A stretch of DNA of 64,000 nucleotides. It comes from Paracoccaceae bacterium (GTDB lineage: Bacteria; Pseudomonadota; Alphaproteobacteria; Rhodobacterales; Rhodobacteraceae). How positions within the stretch are numbered: the stretch's first letter is position 1; each line of letters starts with the position of its first letter. The DNA lies in NCBI GenBank assembly GCA_009773055.1, contig WOUW01000004.1:1-64000 (forward strand), written 5' to 3'. The notes beneath the pieces were generated by a model that saw nothing but the letters and a program-made list of their open reading frames with translations, ran no database searches and was not told where the DNA came from. Positions 46,331 to 55,455 of this stretch are shown here, piece after piece. The translations under genes were made by a program, and so were the position numbers.

Positions 46331-49300
46331 TGCGGCGCGCGCTGGTCATCGCCGCCTGCCTGCTTGCCGGTCCCGCCGGGGCGCAAGTGGACGACCGTGA
46401 CTATTTGACGGCCTTTCTGGAGGACACGCTGTCCAGCGCTGGCCGACAAGTGACCGTGACCGGGTTTGCCGGGGCGCTGTCGTCGCAAGCCACTGTGGAG
46501 CAGATCACCATTGCCGATGATCAAGGCGTCTGGATCACGCTGAACGGCGTGGTGCTGGACTGGAGCCGGTCCGCCCTCCTGTCCGGTGTGGTTGAAGTTG
46601 GCGAGCTTTCTGCCGCAGAGATCATCGTCGTCCGTCCGCCAGTCACCGCGCAGTCGGATGCGCCGTCGCCTGAGGCTTCGGGTTTCAGCCTGCCCGAGTT
46701 GCCGGTCTCGATCAGCATCGACCGCGTCGCCGCCGAGCGGATCGAACTTGGCCCCGCGGTTTTAGGTGAAGCCGTGACCGGCACGCTGACGGCGTCTTTG
46801 CAACTGGCGGGGGGTCAGGGGCAGGCAATTCTTGACCTGATCCGCACGGGCGATGGACCGACGGGCGAGATTCGGCTGGATGCGTCCTATGCAAACGCGA
46901 CCCGCGAGCTGAACCTGTCCTTGGTCGCGGAAGAGGCGGCAGGCGGGCTAGTCGTCGGCATTCTCGACATACCGAGTGGCCCCGCAGCACGGCTTGAGGT
47001 CGCGGGCCAGGGGCCGATCGACAACTATGCCGCCGATATAAACCTCTCGACCGATGGAGACGAGCGTCTGCAAGGCCGGGTGACCTTGCGGGGCGAAGAT
47101 GATGGCTTTCGCCTTGGCGCGGATGTGACGGGGAACCTCGCCCCGATTCTGGCCCCTGACCTTGTGGATTTCTTCGGGACGGAGGTTGGCCTTCAGCTGG
47201 ACGCATGGCGCAGCCGGGCGGGGCGGGTGGTGATCGACCGCTTCGATCTGGCCGCGCGGTCGCTGGCGCTGACTGGCAGTGCAGAGATCGCGGCAGATGG
47301 TCTGCCAGAGAGAGTTGATGTCGCGGGCACCATGGCCGCGCCAGACGGTTCGCCAGTCGCCCTGCCCTTTGCAGAAGACACCCGGATCGGTCGGGCGGTG
47401 TTCCGGCTGACCTCTGCGCAAGGAGATGCGGACAGCTGGTCGGGTGCGGTGACTGTCGAGGGGCTGGACCGTGCTGACCTGAAGATCGCACGGCTTGAGG
47501 TCGAGGGGTCGGGACGGATTGGCCGCAGTTCTGCCGGGATCGGCTTTGGTGGCGCGGTGAAGGGGAAGGCGAGTGGACTGGCCCCGACGGACCCGGCCCT
47601 GGCCGAGGCACTGGGAAGCGATCTTGCCGGGTCGTTCCGGTTGAATTTTCTCGAGGGTGCGGGTGCGCTGCATCTGTCCGATATCCAGCTTTCCGGCGCG
47701 GGCCTGACCGGGTCCGGGGCCGTGCAGATCGAGGGTCTGGACAAGGCCCTTCTGACCAGCGGTCGTTTGGTGGTGGAGGCTACTGATTTCAAACGGTTTT
47801 CCAGACTTGCCGGGCGCAGCCTGGGCGGTGCGGGGCGGCTGGAGATCGCAGGCTCTGCCAGCCGTTTGTCGGGTTTCTTCGATACCGAAATGACGTTTGA
47901 CGGAACCGGGCTTGCCCTGGGTCAAGCCGAGCTTGACCGGCTTCTGGCAGGGACTTCCAGTGTGAAAGCATCGGTCCGGCGGGATGAGACGGGCACGGTC
48001 CTGCGGTCGCTCGATCTGGCTGCGGACGGGCTTTTGGCCCAAGCCAGCGGCAAGCTGTCGTCGCAAGGGTCGGACCTGTCGGGGACGCTCAGCCTGTCCG
48101 ACCTGTCGGTGCTGGGTCCGGGCTTTGGCGGGGCGGTTACGCTGGACGCAACCTTTGCCGGCCTTCCGCAGGATGGCCGCATCACCCTGAAAGGTCTGGG
48201 GCGGTCGCTGCGGATCAGCAACCGCGAGGCGGACCGCCTTCTGGCCGGGCAAAGCCAGCTGGAGATGGATCTTGGACTGAAGGACGGCATCATTCAGGTA
48301 CGCTCGGCCCGGGTGCAGAACCCGCAGTTGCAGGCCACTGCGACGGGTGAGATCAACGGCGCGGTCCGGAAAATCGACCTGGATGCACGGCTGGCGAACC
48401 TGGGGCTGATCGTGCCGGACATCTCGGGCCCGCTGACGATTGCGGGGACCGCGACGCAGGACAGCCGGGGCTATCGGCTGGACCTGCGCGGCACCGGCCC
48501 CGGCCAGATCGCGGCCAGGGTCAGCGGGACGGTCACGAACGATTTCCGCGCGGCCGATCTGGCGATTGCGGGGTCGGGTGAGGCTGGGCTGGCAAACCTG
48601 CTGATTTCGCCGAGGTCGGTTTCGGGCCGCGTCGGGTATGACTTGCGGCTTTTGGGGCCCCTTGCACTGCGGTCCCTGTCAGGGCGGATCACCCTGTCGA
48701 ACGGGCGGATCGCCGATCCGGACCTTGGCCTTTCGTTGCAGGATGTGCAGGCCATCGGTCAGTTGAGCTCAGGGACACTGCAGCTGTCGGCGACCTCGGG
48801 CCTGTCATCGGGTGGCAGGCTGCGGGTTGACGGGCCAATCCGGTTGGACCGGCGGCAAGAGGCGGACCTGTCGATCTCCCTCGATGGGCTGCGGCTTTAT
48901 GACCCCGAGCTTTACGAGACGCGGGTCAGCGGCAGCCTTGCCCTTCGCGGTCCGCTGATCGGCGGGGCGACCCTGTCCGGGGCGCTGCAACTGGGCGAGA
49001 CCGAGGTCCGGGTCCCGGCCTCGGGCTTCAGCTCGGCAACCGAACTCTTGAACATCCGGCATGTCCGCGACAGCGCGCCGGTGCGCGAAACGCGGCGGAA
49101 GGCGGGACTTCTGGCCGCGATCTCGGCGGGGGCCGGGGCGTCGTCGCGGTCGGGGCGGGCCATCGGACTGGACGTGACGATATCGGCCCCGGCGCGGGTC
49201 TTCATTCGGGGCCGGGGCATTGATGCCGAACTCGGGGGCGAGCTGCGTCTATTGGGCACCACGGCGGATGTCCGGCCAGCGGGCGGGTTCAGCCTGATCC

Positions 49301-49854
49301 GGGGGCGGATCGACATTCTGGGCCGCCGTCTGGTGCTGTCGCGGGCCGACCTTGTGCTGGAGGGCAGTCTTGTGCCGCAGATCAGCATTGCCGCTGACAC
49401 CCAAAGCGACGGGATCACCAGCATGGTGACCGTTGAAGGCCCCGCTGATGATCCGGTGGTCAGGTTCACCTCCTCCCCCGACCTGCCGCAAGAGGAAGTG
49501 CTGGCGCGTCTGCTGTTCGGGCGGGCAATCGACAAGATCTCGGCGCTGCAGGCAGCACAGCTGGCCAATGCCGTTGCAGTTCTGGCTGGCCGAGGCGGCG
49601 TGGGACTGGTGGGCAATCTGAGACGCAATTTCGGGCTGGACGATCTGGACGTGACCACGGCCCAAAACGGGAGTGCAGCACTGAAGGCGGGGAAATACAT
49701 CTCGGACAATGTCTATACCGAGATCGAGGTCGATCAGGAGGGCAAGAGCCGGATCAACCTGAACCTCGACCTGCGCGAGGGGCTGACGGTCAAGGGGCGT
49801 CTTGGCACGGACGGAAAAACCGGGATCGGCGTCTATCTGCAGCGCGACTACTGA
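46330..49854 (+). CDS. tamB: Translocation and assembly module protein TamB
   Basis: An AsmA-like bridge protein anchored in the inner membrane that works with TamA and in lipid transport to the outer membrane. The 1174-residue product has an N-terminal signal/anchor (ALVIAACLLAGPAGAQ), a long beta-rich repetitive middle without cysteines in evidence, and the conserved DUF490 C-terminus (about 830-1174; RPAGGFSLIRGRIDILGRRL, VRFTSSPDLPQEEVLARLLF, YTEIEVDQEGKSRINLNLDL). It is shorter than E. coli TamB (about 1260). It overlaps tamA by one base, so the pair is coupled. Confidence 0.93.
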   Translation: MRRALVIAACLLAGPAGAQVDDRDYLTAFLEDTLSSAGRQVTVTGFAGALSSQATVEQITIADDQGVWITLNGVVLDWSRSALLSGVVEVGELSAAEIIVVRPPVTAQSDAPSPEASGFSLPELPVSISIDRVAAERIELGPAVLGEAVTGTLTASLQLAGGQGQAILDLIRTGDGPTGEIRLDASYANATRELNLSLVAEEAAGGLVVGILDIPSGPAARLEVAGQGPIDNYAADINLSTDGDERLQGRVTLRGEDDGFRLGADVTGNLAPILAPDLVDFFGTEVGLQLDAWRSRAGRVVIDRFDLAARSLALTGSAEIAADGLPERVDVAGTMAAPDGSPVALPFAEDTRIGRAVFRLTSAQGDADSWSGAVTVEGLDRADLKIARLEVEGSGRIGRSSAGIGFGGAVKGKASGLAPTDPALAEALGSDLAGSFRLNFLEGAGALHLSDIQLSGAGLTGSGAVQIEGLDKALLTSGRLVVEATDFKRFSRLAGRSLGGAGRLEIAGSASRLSGFFDTEMTFDGTGLALGQAELDRLLAGTSSVKASVRRDETGTVLRSLDLAADGLLAQASGKLSSQGSDLSGTLSLSDLSVLGPGFGGAVTLDATFAGLPQDGRITLKGLGRSLRISNREADRLLAGQSQLEMDLGLKDGIIQVRSARVQNPQLQATATGEINGAVRKIDLDARLANLGLIVPDISGPLTIAGTATQDSRGYRLDLRGTGPGQIAARVSGTVTNDFRAADLAIAGSGEAGLANLLISPRSVSGRVGYDLRLLGPLALRSLSGRITLSNGRIADPDLGLSLQDVQAIGQLSSGTLQLSATSGLSSGGRLRVDGPIRLDRRQEADLSISLDGLRLYDPELYETRVSGSLALRGPLIGGATLSGALQLGETEVRVPASGFSSATELLNIRHVRDSAPVRETRRKAGLLAAISAGAGASSRSGRAIGLDVTISAPARVFIRGRGIDAELGGELRLLGTTADVRPAGGFSLIRGRIDILGRRLVLSRADLVLEGSLVPQISIAADTQSDGITSMVTVEGPADDPVVRFTSSPDLPQEEVLARLLFGRAIDKISALQAAQLANAVAVLAGRGGVGLVGNLRRNFGLDDLDVTTAQNGSAALKAGKYISDNVYTEIEVDQEGKSRINLNLDLREGLTVKGRLGTDGKTGIGVYLQRDY

Positions 49855-49882
49855 AAAAGCTGCCGTGCCTTTGGGGAGGGCT

Positions 49883-50077
49883 TCAGGGGTCTTCCTGCCC
49901 GCAGAAGACGACGCAAACGACAAGGGGAACGATCAGCCAGGGCAAAAGTCCCTTGCTGGACGCAGACCCCTCTCCGACTTCCGGCGCGGGTTCTTCAACC
50001 ACCACCACGGGCCCCCCGGCCTGCGACGAGGTCGCAAGGCAGGCCGCCAGAAGCACTGATGCGATCAGGGTTTTCAT
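49883..50077 (-). CDS. Small exported or membrane protein (64 aa)
   Basis: A 64-residue protein with a signal peptide (KTLIASVLLAACLATSSQA), then GGPVVVVEEPAPE, and a C-terminal hydrophobic segment (LLPWLIVPLVVCVVF). Small proteins of this pattern recur in Rhodobacteraceae, some misnamed ferrochelatase (recollection). The ATG at 50077 is favoured by the signal peptide. It could be an inner-membrane peptide after signal cleavage. An inverted repeat and a TATGAT -10-like string lie upstream. Function unknown. Confidence 0.65.
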   Translation of the reverse strand: MKTLIASVLLAACLATSSQAGGPVVVVEEPAPEVGEGSASSKGLLPWLIVPLVVCVVFCGQEDP

Positions 50078-50177
50078 GCGGGCCTCATCGGCGTTTCTTC
50101 CAGCGTCCAATCTACGGAATCAGGGCCGCGACTCGCAGCCATTGATCGGCGCCTGTCCACAGATTACCCCAGTATGA

Positions 50178-50199
50178 GCGAATTTTGCATCATATTCGC
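50178..50199. repeat. GCGAAT/ATTCGC inverted repeat upstream of the small protein gene
   Basis: Perfect 6-bp arms (50178-50183, 50194-50199) around a 10-nt AT-rich spacer, about 100 nt before the small protein start. On the minus strand a TATGAT hexamer overlaps it. A repressor site is possible; no independent support. Confidence 0.3.
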
Positions 50200-50240
50200 G
50201 TAGTTCAAAGCGGCCAGGGGCAGGCGAATAGGCTTAACGT

Positions 50241-50915
50241 TCAGTCAATGACCTGTTCGAACTCGACATAGCTGATCCGGCTGCTTGCCCATTGCCGCGA
50301 TTTCCGAATCGTCTTGCCTTCAATCCAGAAGTCGTTCGTCACTTGGCTGTTCGGGCGTGAGCACCGTTCCGAGACATGGGTGACGGTATGGGTCCTGTCC
50401 AGAACCGTGATCTTCTCGCGCCCAACGACCGAGGCCACGCAGGCATAGGTCCGCCGCGTGCCCCGGTCATCTTGGCCAAGGAAGAAGTAGACACGAGGGT
50501 AGCTGGCTCCGGACTTCAGTTGCTCCAATGACGGGGCTTCGGCCGACATCAGGTCGGCGGCAAGGCCGCGGGTCTGGATCAGGATGCCGTCGCGCAGGGA
50601 AAAAGTTGCCTGACCCTGTGCGGTCCAGGTAACGACATTTGCCTTTGCGTCGGCAATGGTCAGGAACCCATCCTGCCCCAGCCGTTCCGACCGGACCCGC
50701 AGGATCGGCTTGCCGAAGGCTGCCAGATCCTGACGGCTGGTAGGGGCCGTTGCGGCGCTGGTCGCGGCCTTGTCGCCCTTACCCTTGGCAAGGCTTGCCT
50801 TGGCCATCTGGCCAACCGCCGAAGCGACCGGGTTGGTTGAACCCGTGTCGTTGCCGCAGCCCGCAAGAAGGGCCAGGCCAATGGCCGCCGACGCCAGACA
50901 CGCTTGCAACTTCAC
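50241..50915 (-). CDS. YjbF/GfcB-family lipoprotein
   Basis: An outer-membrane lipoprotein associated with exopolysaccharide (yjb) or group 4 capsule (gfc) production. The 224-residue protein has a lipobox LALLAGC with Cys20, followed by a Ser/Ala/Lys-rich linker and a domain with RVRSERLGQDGFLTIADAKA and VVTWTAQGQATFSLRDGIL, typical of GfcB. Its GTG start overlaps the yjbH stop (GTGA). The pair without yjbE/G fits other Rhodobacteraceae. Confidence 0.85.
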   Translation of the reverse strand: MKLQACLASAAIGLALLAGCGNDTGSTNPVASAVGQMAKASLAKGKGDKAATSAATAPTSRQDLAAFGKPILRVRSERLGQDGFLTIADAKANVVTWTAQGQATFSLRDGILIQTRGLAADLMSAEAPSLEQLKSGASYPRVYFFLGQDDRGTRRTYACVASVVGREKITVLDRTHTVTHVSERCSRPNSQVTNDFWIEGKTIRKSRQWASSRISYVEFEQVID

Positions 50916-53014
50916 CGCCAGACCCTTCCCCAGTCAGGGTCTAGGCCATCGGTGTGGTAGTCTCGGATCGATTCGTAGAGCCGTCCATCAACGTCGACCC
51001 GCGCCCCGCCGTCGCCGGTTCCGGGCCGCATCGTCACGCCAAAGCCCCGGCGCGTCTCGGTGCCGAGGGCCCAGTTGAGCGGGATGGTAAAGCGGATACC
51101 CTTGTCGAACCCGGTCTCGCCGAAATCGGCGGCACTGACGTCGGTGACGGTCGCGAAGGCTCCAACCCGCCAGCCGTTCGCAAAGACACGGTCAACCGAG
51201 ATCGTCGCACCGACATCGCCCGCAAGATACTTGCCGACATCGACCTGACCAAGAAAGCCGTTGCCAAAGTCGTAGTAGGCCGAGACATATCCCGTCACGA
51301 CGTCATAATTGTATTCGTCAAAGCCAAGGCCGCCATCTGTATTGCGCTGGAGAGTGTAGTTGATCTCGGCCCCGAGGGCGAGCTGGCTGTCCACCGGCTT
51401 CCACAGGACTTCCCCCGACACGCCCGCATGCATCCGTTCCAGATAGCCCACGGTCAGGCGCGAATAGACATCCGGCGCGGGGCGGCCGTACCAAGCGAAG
51501 GTCAGCCTCTCCAGCGTCGGATTGCCGGACTCGGTATAGCGCGAAGCGTCTGTGCGGACATGCTGCAGCGGCGATGTCGACGGCGTGCCAAGGTCGGTGT
51601 TGCTGGCGATCTGCGTGTAGATCGACCCAGACAGGATCAGCCCTGGCGCGATGTCGTAGGTCGCCGAAAGCCGCAGGCCAATGTCGCCCTTCAGGGGCTC
51701 GGAAAAGCGCAGGGCGGGACGCAGACTCCAGGTGAACTTCGGGTAGAGCGCTTCGTCGCCAATCGCATAGGCCGGAACCGGCCCGGCATCGGTCACCGTG
51801 ACGCGTTCGCGCAGCAGCGAAGCGTTGTCGGCGGTATATTCCAGCCCCTCCAGATCGCTTCGGCGGATGGTGATCTTCGAGGCACCAATTCCGTTGACCA
51901 CGGGGACGATCTCGAACACCTCGACCGAGGCGGGCATGACATGGCTCAGCGCGCGCGCAGTCCGACCCACGGCCTGCGAGCCGGCGTCGATCCGGCCGTT
52001 GCGGATGCGGACCTGCACCGTGGTCGCCGTGTAGGCGATGTCCTCGACAGCGATCCCATCGGCAGCCAGCCGCTTGGCAAGGTTCTTGCGCAGGATCGGT
52101 CCGGCATCGGGTTGCGTGACCCATCCGCCGTCATAGGCGTCCGGATCGGCAGACCGCGCAGGCCGAGCCAAGACTGGCACCGGGGCTGCACCCGTCACCC
52201 CGCCCGACATCCGGCTTTTCGGGTCCAGGATCAAATGAAAGGTCAGCCCGACTTCCGAGCCGTAAAGCGAATAGATCCCGAAGCGCATGTTGGCATTGCG
52301 CTGGTATTCGAAGCCAAAGTTGAACGGGCTGGCGCGGTCGATCAGGCCGCGCGTGCCATCTTCCAGCAGATAGGCGTCCGAGGAATATTCGCCCTTGAAC
52401 GTCCAGTTGTCGCTGATCTTGTATTCGACCCCGGCAAAGGGCGCGGCTTCGCCCCGGAACCACTGGTCGGCATTCGGCGTGCCGGTAGGGCTGACCGCCG
52501 GGCGGTCGCCAAAGGGCGCGCCGATCCCGCCGTCGCTGCCAAGCCGACCCCAGCCAAGGCCCCCCGTCACCTTCAGCCGGTCGCCGAGATTCTTCGTCGC
52601 CGCGATGTATTCCGAAGAGAACAATCCCTGCCCGGTAAAATCGATCAGGCCGATGGTGAGGGCCGGTACATATTTGCCTTCCTTCAGAACCTGGTAGCGC
52701 AAGTCCATGCTGCGGTCGGACTCTTTTGCGTCGCCCGGGATCAGCGTGTCCCAGTCGCGCCAGGCCTGGAAACGGAACGACCCTGACAGCCGTTCACTGA
52801 CCTGAAAGCTGAGCGTGGCACGAGTGATCGGCCCCACGACTAGGGTGCTGAATGAAAAGGTCGCGTCCTTCTGGGTCTCGCCCGACGGCATGTCGATCAG
52901 GCCGGTCGCACCGTTGATGTTCAGCGTGCCCGTGCCTTCCGCAAAGGCGGGCGCAAGGGAGAGCGCCGTGCTGGCGGCAAGGAAAGCAAGCAGGCAACGA
53001 GGCGAATTGTGCAT
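50912..53014 (-). CDS. YjbH/GfcD-family outer-membrane protein
   Basis: A large beta-barrel-type protein linked to exopolysaccharide secretion. The 700-residue product has a signal peptide (LLAFLAASTALSLAPAFA) and the YjbH domain: TLNINGATGLIDMPSGETQK, MRFGIYSLYGSEVGLTFHL, RFSEPLKGDIGLRLSATYDI, and a C-terminal GARVDVDGRLYESIRDYH. The ATG at 53014 is supported by the signal peptide. A MarR-type palindrome lies about 70 nt upstream. It is translationally coupled to yjbF. Confidence 0.87.
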   Translation of the reverse strand: MHNSPRCLLAFLAASTALSLAPAFAEGTGTLNINGATGLIDMPSGETQKDATFSFSTLVVGPITRATLSFQVSERLSGSFRFQAWRDWDTLIPGDAKESDRSMDLRYQVLKEGKYVPALTIGLIDFTGQGLFSSEYIAATKNLGDRLKVTGGLGWGRLGSDGGIGAPFGDRPAVSPTGTPNADQWFRGEAAPFAGVEYKISDNWTFKGEYSSDAYLLEDGTRGLIDRASPFNFGFEYQRNANMRFGIYSLYGSEVGLTFHLILDPKSRMSGGVTGAAPVPVLARPARSADPDAYDGGWVTQPDAGPILRKNLAKRLAADGIAVEDIAYTATTVQVRIRNGRIDAGSQAVGRTARALSHVMPASVEVFEIVPVVNGIGASKITIRRSDLEGLEYTADNASLLRERVTVTDAGPVPAYAIGDEALYPKFTWSLRPALRFSEPLKGDIGLRLSATYDIAPGLILSGSIYTQIASNTDLGTPSTSPLQHVRTDASRYTESGNPTLERLTFAWYGRPAPDVYSRLTVGYLERMHAGVSGEVLWKPVDSQLALGAEINYTLQRNTDGGLGFDEYNYDVVTGYVSAYYDFGNGFLGQVDVGKYLAGDVGATISVDRVFANGWRVGAFATVTDVSAADFGETGFDKGIRFTIPLNWALGTETRRGFGVTMRPGTGDGGARVDVDGRLYESIRDYHTDGLDPDWGRVWR

Positions 53015-53084
53015 GGTGACCAGACCCGAGGTGTCGGCACAGTCTATGCGAACATCCAGCACGCAGGGCAAGGGGCTTCGGGGG

Positions 53085-53097
53085 TTGCGCAGCGCAA
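53085..53097. promoter_or_regulatory. TTGCGC-A-GCGCAA palindrome between marR and yjbH
   Basis: A perfect 6-bp palindrome with a single central base lies 71 nt before the yjbH ATG and 47 nt after the MarR gene. TTGC/GCAA arms are common in MarR-family operators. A weak promoter-like pair (TTGCCC, 17 nt, CATAGA on the minus strand) lies just downstream of it. Confidence 0.4.
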
Positions 53098-53143
53098 ACG
53101 GTGCCGCCTATGGCATTTGGGACAACACCGTCCTCCGGGCCGG

Positions 53144-53593
53144 TCAGCCGCCGTCACCTTCAAGACTGACGCGCAACTCGCGCAGGACCGACAGAAGCGC
53201 GCGAACCTTGTCGGGCCCGATGGACTGGACCACCTCGGCGATCAGCGGCACCACGCTGGCGACGGCTCCGTCACGCGCGGCCCGACCGCTGGGACTGATT
53301 GCCACGAACTTCTGCCGGGCGTCCTCCCAATCCGGGCGGATGTGGACATGGCCAGCCCATTCGAGCTTGGTCAGCGTGTTGGTCATGGCACCCCGGGTCA
53401 CGTGGAACGACCGCGCCAGTTGTGCCGGAGTGCGTTCGTCATTGATCCGTGCCAGGTGGTTCAGGACGGAAAAATGCGACAGCTCCATCCCCTTGGGCAG
53501 GACCTTCGAGATCCGGTTTCGCGCAAGCTGGTCGGCCATGAAAAGTTCGCCGAACAGTGCGACCGCGATGTCATCCGCCTTTTCACCGCTCAT
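53144..53593 (-). CDS. MarR-family transcriptional regulator
   Basis: A winged-helix dimer that usually represses an adjacent target and is released by a phenolic or oxidant. The 149 residues contain RISKVLPKGMELSHFSVLNH, then the HTH (RTPAQLARSFHVTRGAMTNT) and the wing (HVHIRPDWEDARQKFVAISP). No cysteine sensor is apparent. It overlaps the nitrilase gene by 4 nt (ATGA) and is therefore read in the grxC-nitrilase transcript. The closest candidate site is the palindrome before yjbH. Confidence 0.87.
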   Translation of the reverse strand: MSGEKADDIAVALFGELFMADQLARNRISKVLPKGMELSHFSVLNHLARINDERTPAQLARSFHVTRGAMTNTLTKLEWAGHVHIRPDWEDARQKFVAISPSGRAARDGAVASVVPLIAEVVQSIGPDKVRALLSVLRELRVSLEGDGG

Positions 53594-54420
53594 GGTCCGT
53601 CAAAGCCCCGGTCATGCGACAAGGACGGCACCCGGCCTCGGGCCTCAGCGACGCGGGTAAGGTCTAGGTCGACCAACGTCACGCCGGGATCGGTCCCGGC
53701 ATCTGCCAGCACCTCGCCCCAGGGCGCGATGGCCAGCGAATGGCCATGGGTCCGGCGGCCCTTGCCGTTGGTTTCGGGATGAAACCCGGTCTGTGCCGGG
53801 GCCACGACGAAACAGCCCGTCTCGATGGCGCGGGCACGCAGCAGCGTCTCCCAGTGCGCAGCCCCGGTGATGTGGTTGAAGGCGGCAGGCACTGTGATGA
53901 CCTCTGCCCCGCCCTGCGCCAGCCGCCGGTAAAGCGCGGGAAACCGCACGTCATAGCAGACCGTCATCCCGATCTTTGCGAAGGGTGTCTCTGCGACCAC
54001 CGCCTTCGAGCCAGGACGATAGCCCTCGCTTTCCCGGTAGACCTCGGTCGCCGAGACATTGACGTCGAACATGTGGATCTTGTCATATCGCGCGGCCACG
54101 CTGCCATCGGGCGCGATCAGGAAGCTGCGGTTGGCAAAGCGGCCATCGGCATCATGGGTCAGCAGCCCAAGCGAGCCGATCAAGAGCCAGATGCCGGCGG
54201 CCTTGGCTTCGGACTGAAGGGTGGCAAGCGTCTCGTCCGCCTCCTCATGTCGGAAGACGGCGCGCTGATGGGACCGGCTTGAGGATAACCCGTTCGTGAG
54301 TTCAGGCGTCAGGACAAATCCGGCCCCCGCTGCGACGGCCTGACGGACGAGGTCGACAGTTACCGGCAGATTGGCGACCGGATCGTCGGTTACGGTCAGC
54401 TGGACCAGCCCGGCCCGCAT
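53590..54420 (-). CDS. Carbon-nitrogen hydrolase (Nit/omega-amidase-like)
   Basis: A nitrilase-superfamily amidase in the Nit2/NitFhit branch, whose members deaminate modified glutathione or alpha-ketoglutaramate-type amides. The 276 residues hold the catalytic triad E40 (TPELTNGLS), K114 (RYDKIHMFDV) and C155 (MTVCYDVRFP). The ATG at 54420 overlaps the glutaredoxin stop by one base (TGATG); GTG at 54423 is an alternative. The neighbouring glutaredoxin makes a glutathione-related role attractive, e.g. deaminated glutathione amidase, but this is inference. Confidence 0.85.
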   Translation of the reverse strand: MRAGLVQLTVTDDPVANLPVTVDLVRQAVAAGAGFVLTPELTNGLSSSRSHQRAVFRHEEADETLATLQSEAKAAGIWLLIGSLGLLTHDADGRFANRSFLIAPDGSVAARYDKIHMFDVNVSATEVYRESEGYRPGSKAVVAETPFAKIGMTVCYDVRFPALYRRLAQGGAEVITVPAAFNHITGAAHWETLLRARAIETGCFVVAPAQTGFHPETNGKGRRTHGHSLAIAPWGEVLADAGTDPGVTLVDLDLTRVAEARGRVPSLSHDRGFDGP

Positions 54421-54677
54421 CACCCGGCCAGCATCGGGTCAAGCTTGCCCGCATGGTCAAGGTCGTGCAGTTCGTCGCAGCCGCCAACATGGGTGCCGCC
54501 GATGAAGATCTGCGGCACGGTACGCCGCCCGTTCGCGCGCTGCACCATCGCCGCGCGCAAGGTGGGGTCGCGGCTGACGTCGATCTCGGAATACGCGACG
54601 CCTTTCTTCTGCAACAGCCGCTTGGCCATGGCGCAATAGGGGCAGATCGGCGTGGTGTAGATTTCGACGGGACGCAT
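54420..54677 (-). CDS. grxC: Glutaredoxin 3
   Basis: A glutathione-dependent thiol reductase. The 85-residue protein is a complete glutaredoxin with the dithiol active site CPYC (12-15), cis-Pro loop RTVPQIFIGGTHVGG and the terminal CDELHDLDHAGKLDPML. The ATG is at 54677, after an AGAGGTG. It heads a grxC-nitrilase-marR unit with overlapping genes. Confidence 0.95.
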   Translation of the reverse strand: MRPVEIYTTPICPYCAMAKRLLQKKGVAYSEIDVSRDPTLRAAMVQRANGRRTVPQIFIGGTHVGGCDELHDLDHAGKLDPMLAG

Positions 54678-54709
54678 TGGGCACCTCTTTCGCGCCCGAA
54701 TATAAGGGT

Positions 54710-55432
54710 TCACCCGTCTTTCGCAACGCGCGCCAGACCCAGAACCGACACCGAACGCGCGCCTGCCGAAAAAAGCGCCTCGGTTGCCGCCGCAAAGGTC
54801 GCGCCCGAGGTCATCACATCGTCCACCAGCAGGATGTCGCGGTCGCGGACCCGAGCCTCGCGACCCTTCGGAACGGTGAAGGCACCGACAAGATTGAGAA
54901 ATCGCGCTTCCCGGGTCTTGCCGTCCTGATTGCCGGTCGAATGTTTGCGGACCAGCGCATCCGGGCAATGCTCCAGCCCCGCCGACCGCGCGATGGCCCG
55001 CGACAGAAGCGCCGCCTGATTGTAGCGCCGCCGGAAAAGCCGCATCCAGTGCAACGGAACTGGCACGACCAGCATGCCCGGTGTCAGAATAGGGTGGGCG
55101 GCCTTGGTCATCCAGCCCGCGGCCGGGCGCGCAAGATCCATCCGGTCGCCGTGTTTCAGGGCCAGCACAAGGTTGCGACCGTTTCCGGCATACATCAGCG
55201 CGGCGCGCCCCCTGTCCCAGGGCCGGGCAAGGGACATGCAATCGTCACACAGCGCCCGTTCCTCACCGTTTTCCCCTGGCAAGGGCACTCCGCATTGGTC
55301 GCAGACCAGGCCCGAGATGAACGGTGTCTCGCGCCAGCAATCGGCGCACAGGCCGAAGTCGGACTGCACTGGGGCCGAGCAGGAAATGCACTGCGGCGGG
55401 TACAGAAGTTGCAGCGCGCCTTGCATTCCCAT
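54710..55432 (-). CDS. comF: ComF-family phosphoribosyltransferase-like protein
   Basis: Related to B. subtilis ComFC of natural transformation. The 240 residues have a zinc-finger-like N-terminus (QCISCSAPV, LCADCWRE, VCDQCGVPL, ALCDDCMS) and a type I phosphoribosyltransferase domain with the PRPP motif ILLVDDVMTSGATF (near residue 195). AGGAGGG stands 4 nt before its ATG. It is divergent from the methyltransferase gene with only 23 nt between the two start codons. In this group it also appears outside competence loci, so a transformation role is not established. Confidence 0.87.
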   Translation of the reverse strand: MGMQGALQLLYPPQCISCSAPVQSDFGLCADCWRETPFISGLVCDQCGVPLPGENGEERALCDDCMSLARPWDRGRAALMYAGNGRNLVLALKHGDRMDLARPAAGWMTKAAHPILTPGMLVVPVPLHWMRLFRRRYNQAALLSRAIARSAGLEHCPDALVRKHSTGNQDGKTREARFLNLVGAFTVPKGREARVRDRDILLVDDVMTSGATFAAATEALFSAGARSVSVLGLARVAKDG

Positions 55433-55455
55433 TCCGCCCTCCTAATGTCCCGCCG

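Noticed and set aside
50954-52786. 610-codon open frame opposite yjbH
   Set aside because: A shadow of the YjbH gene with no family match.
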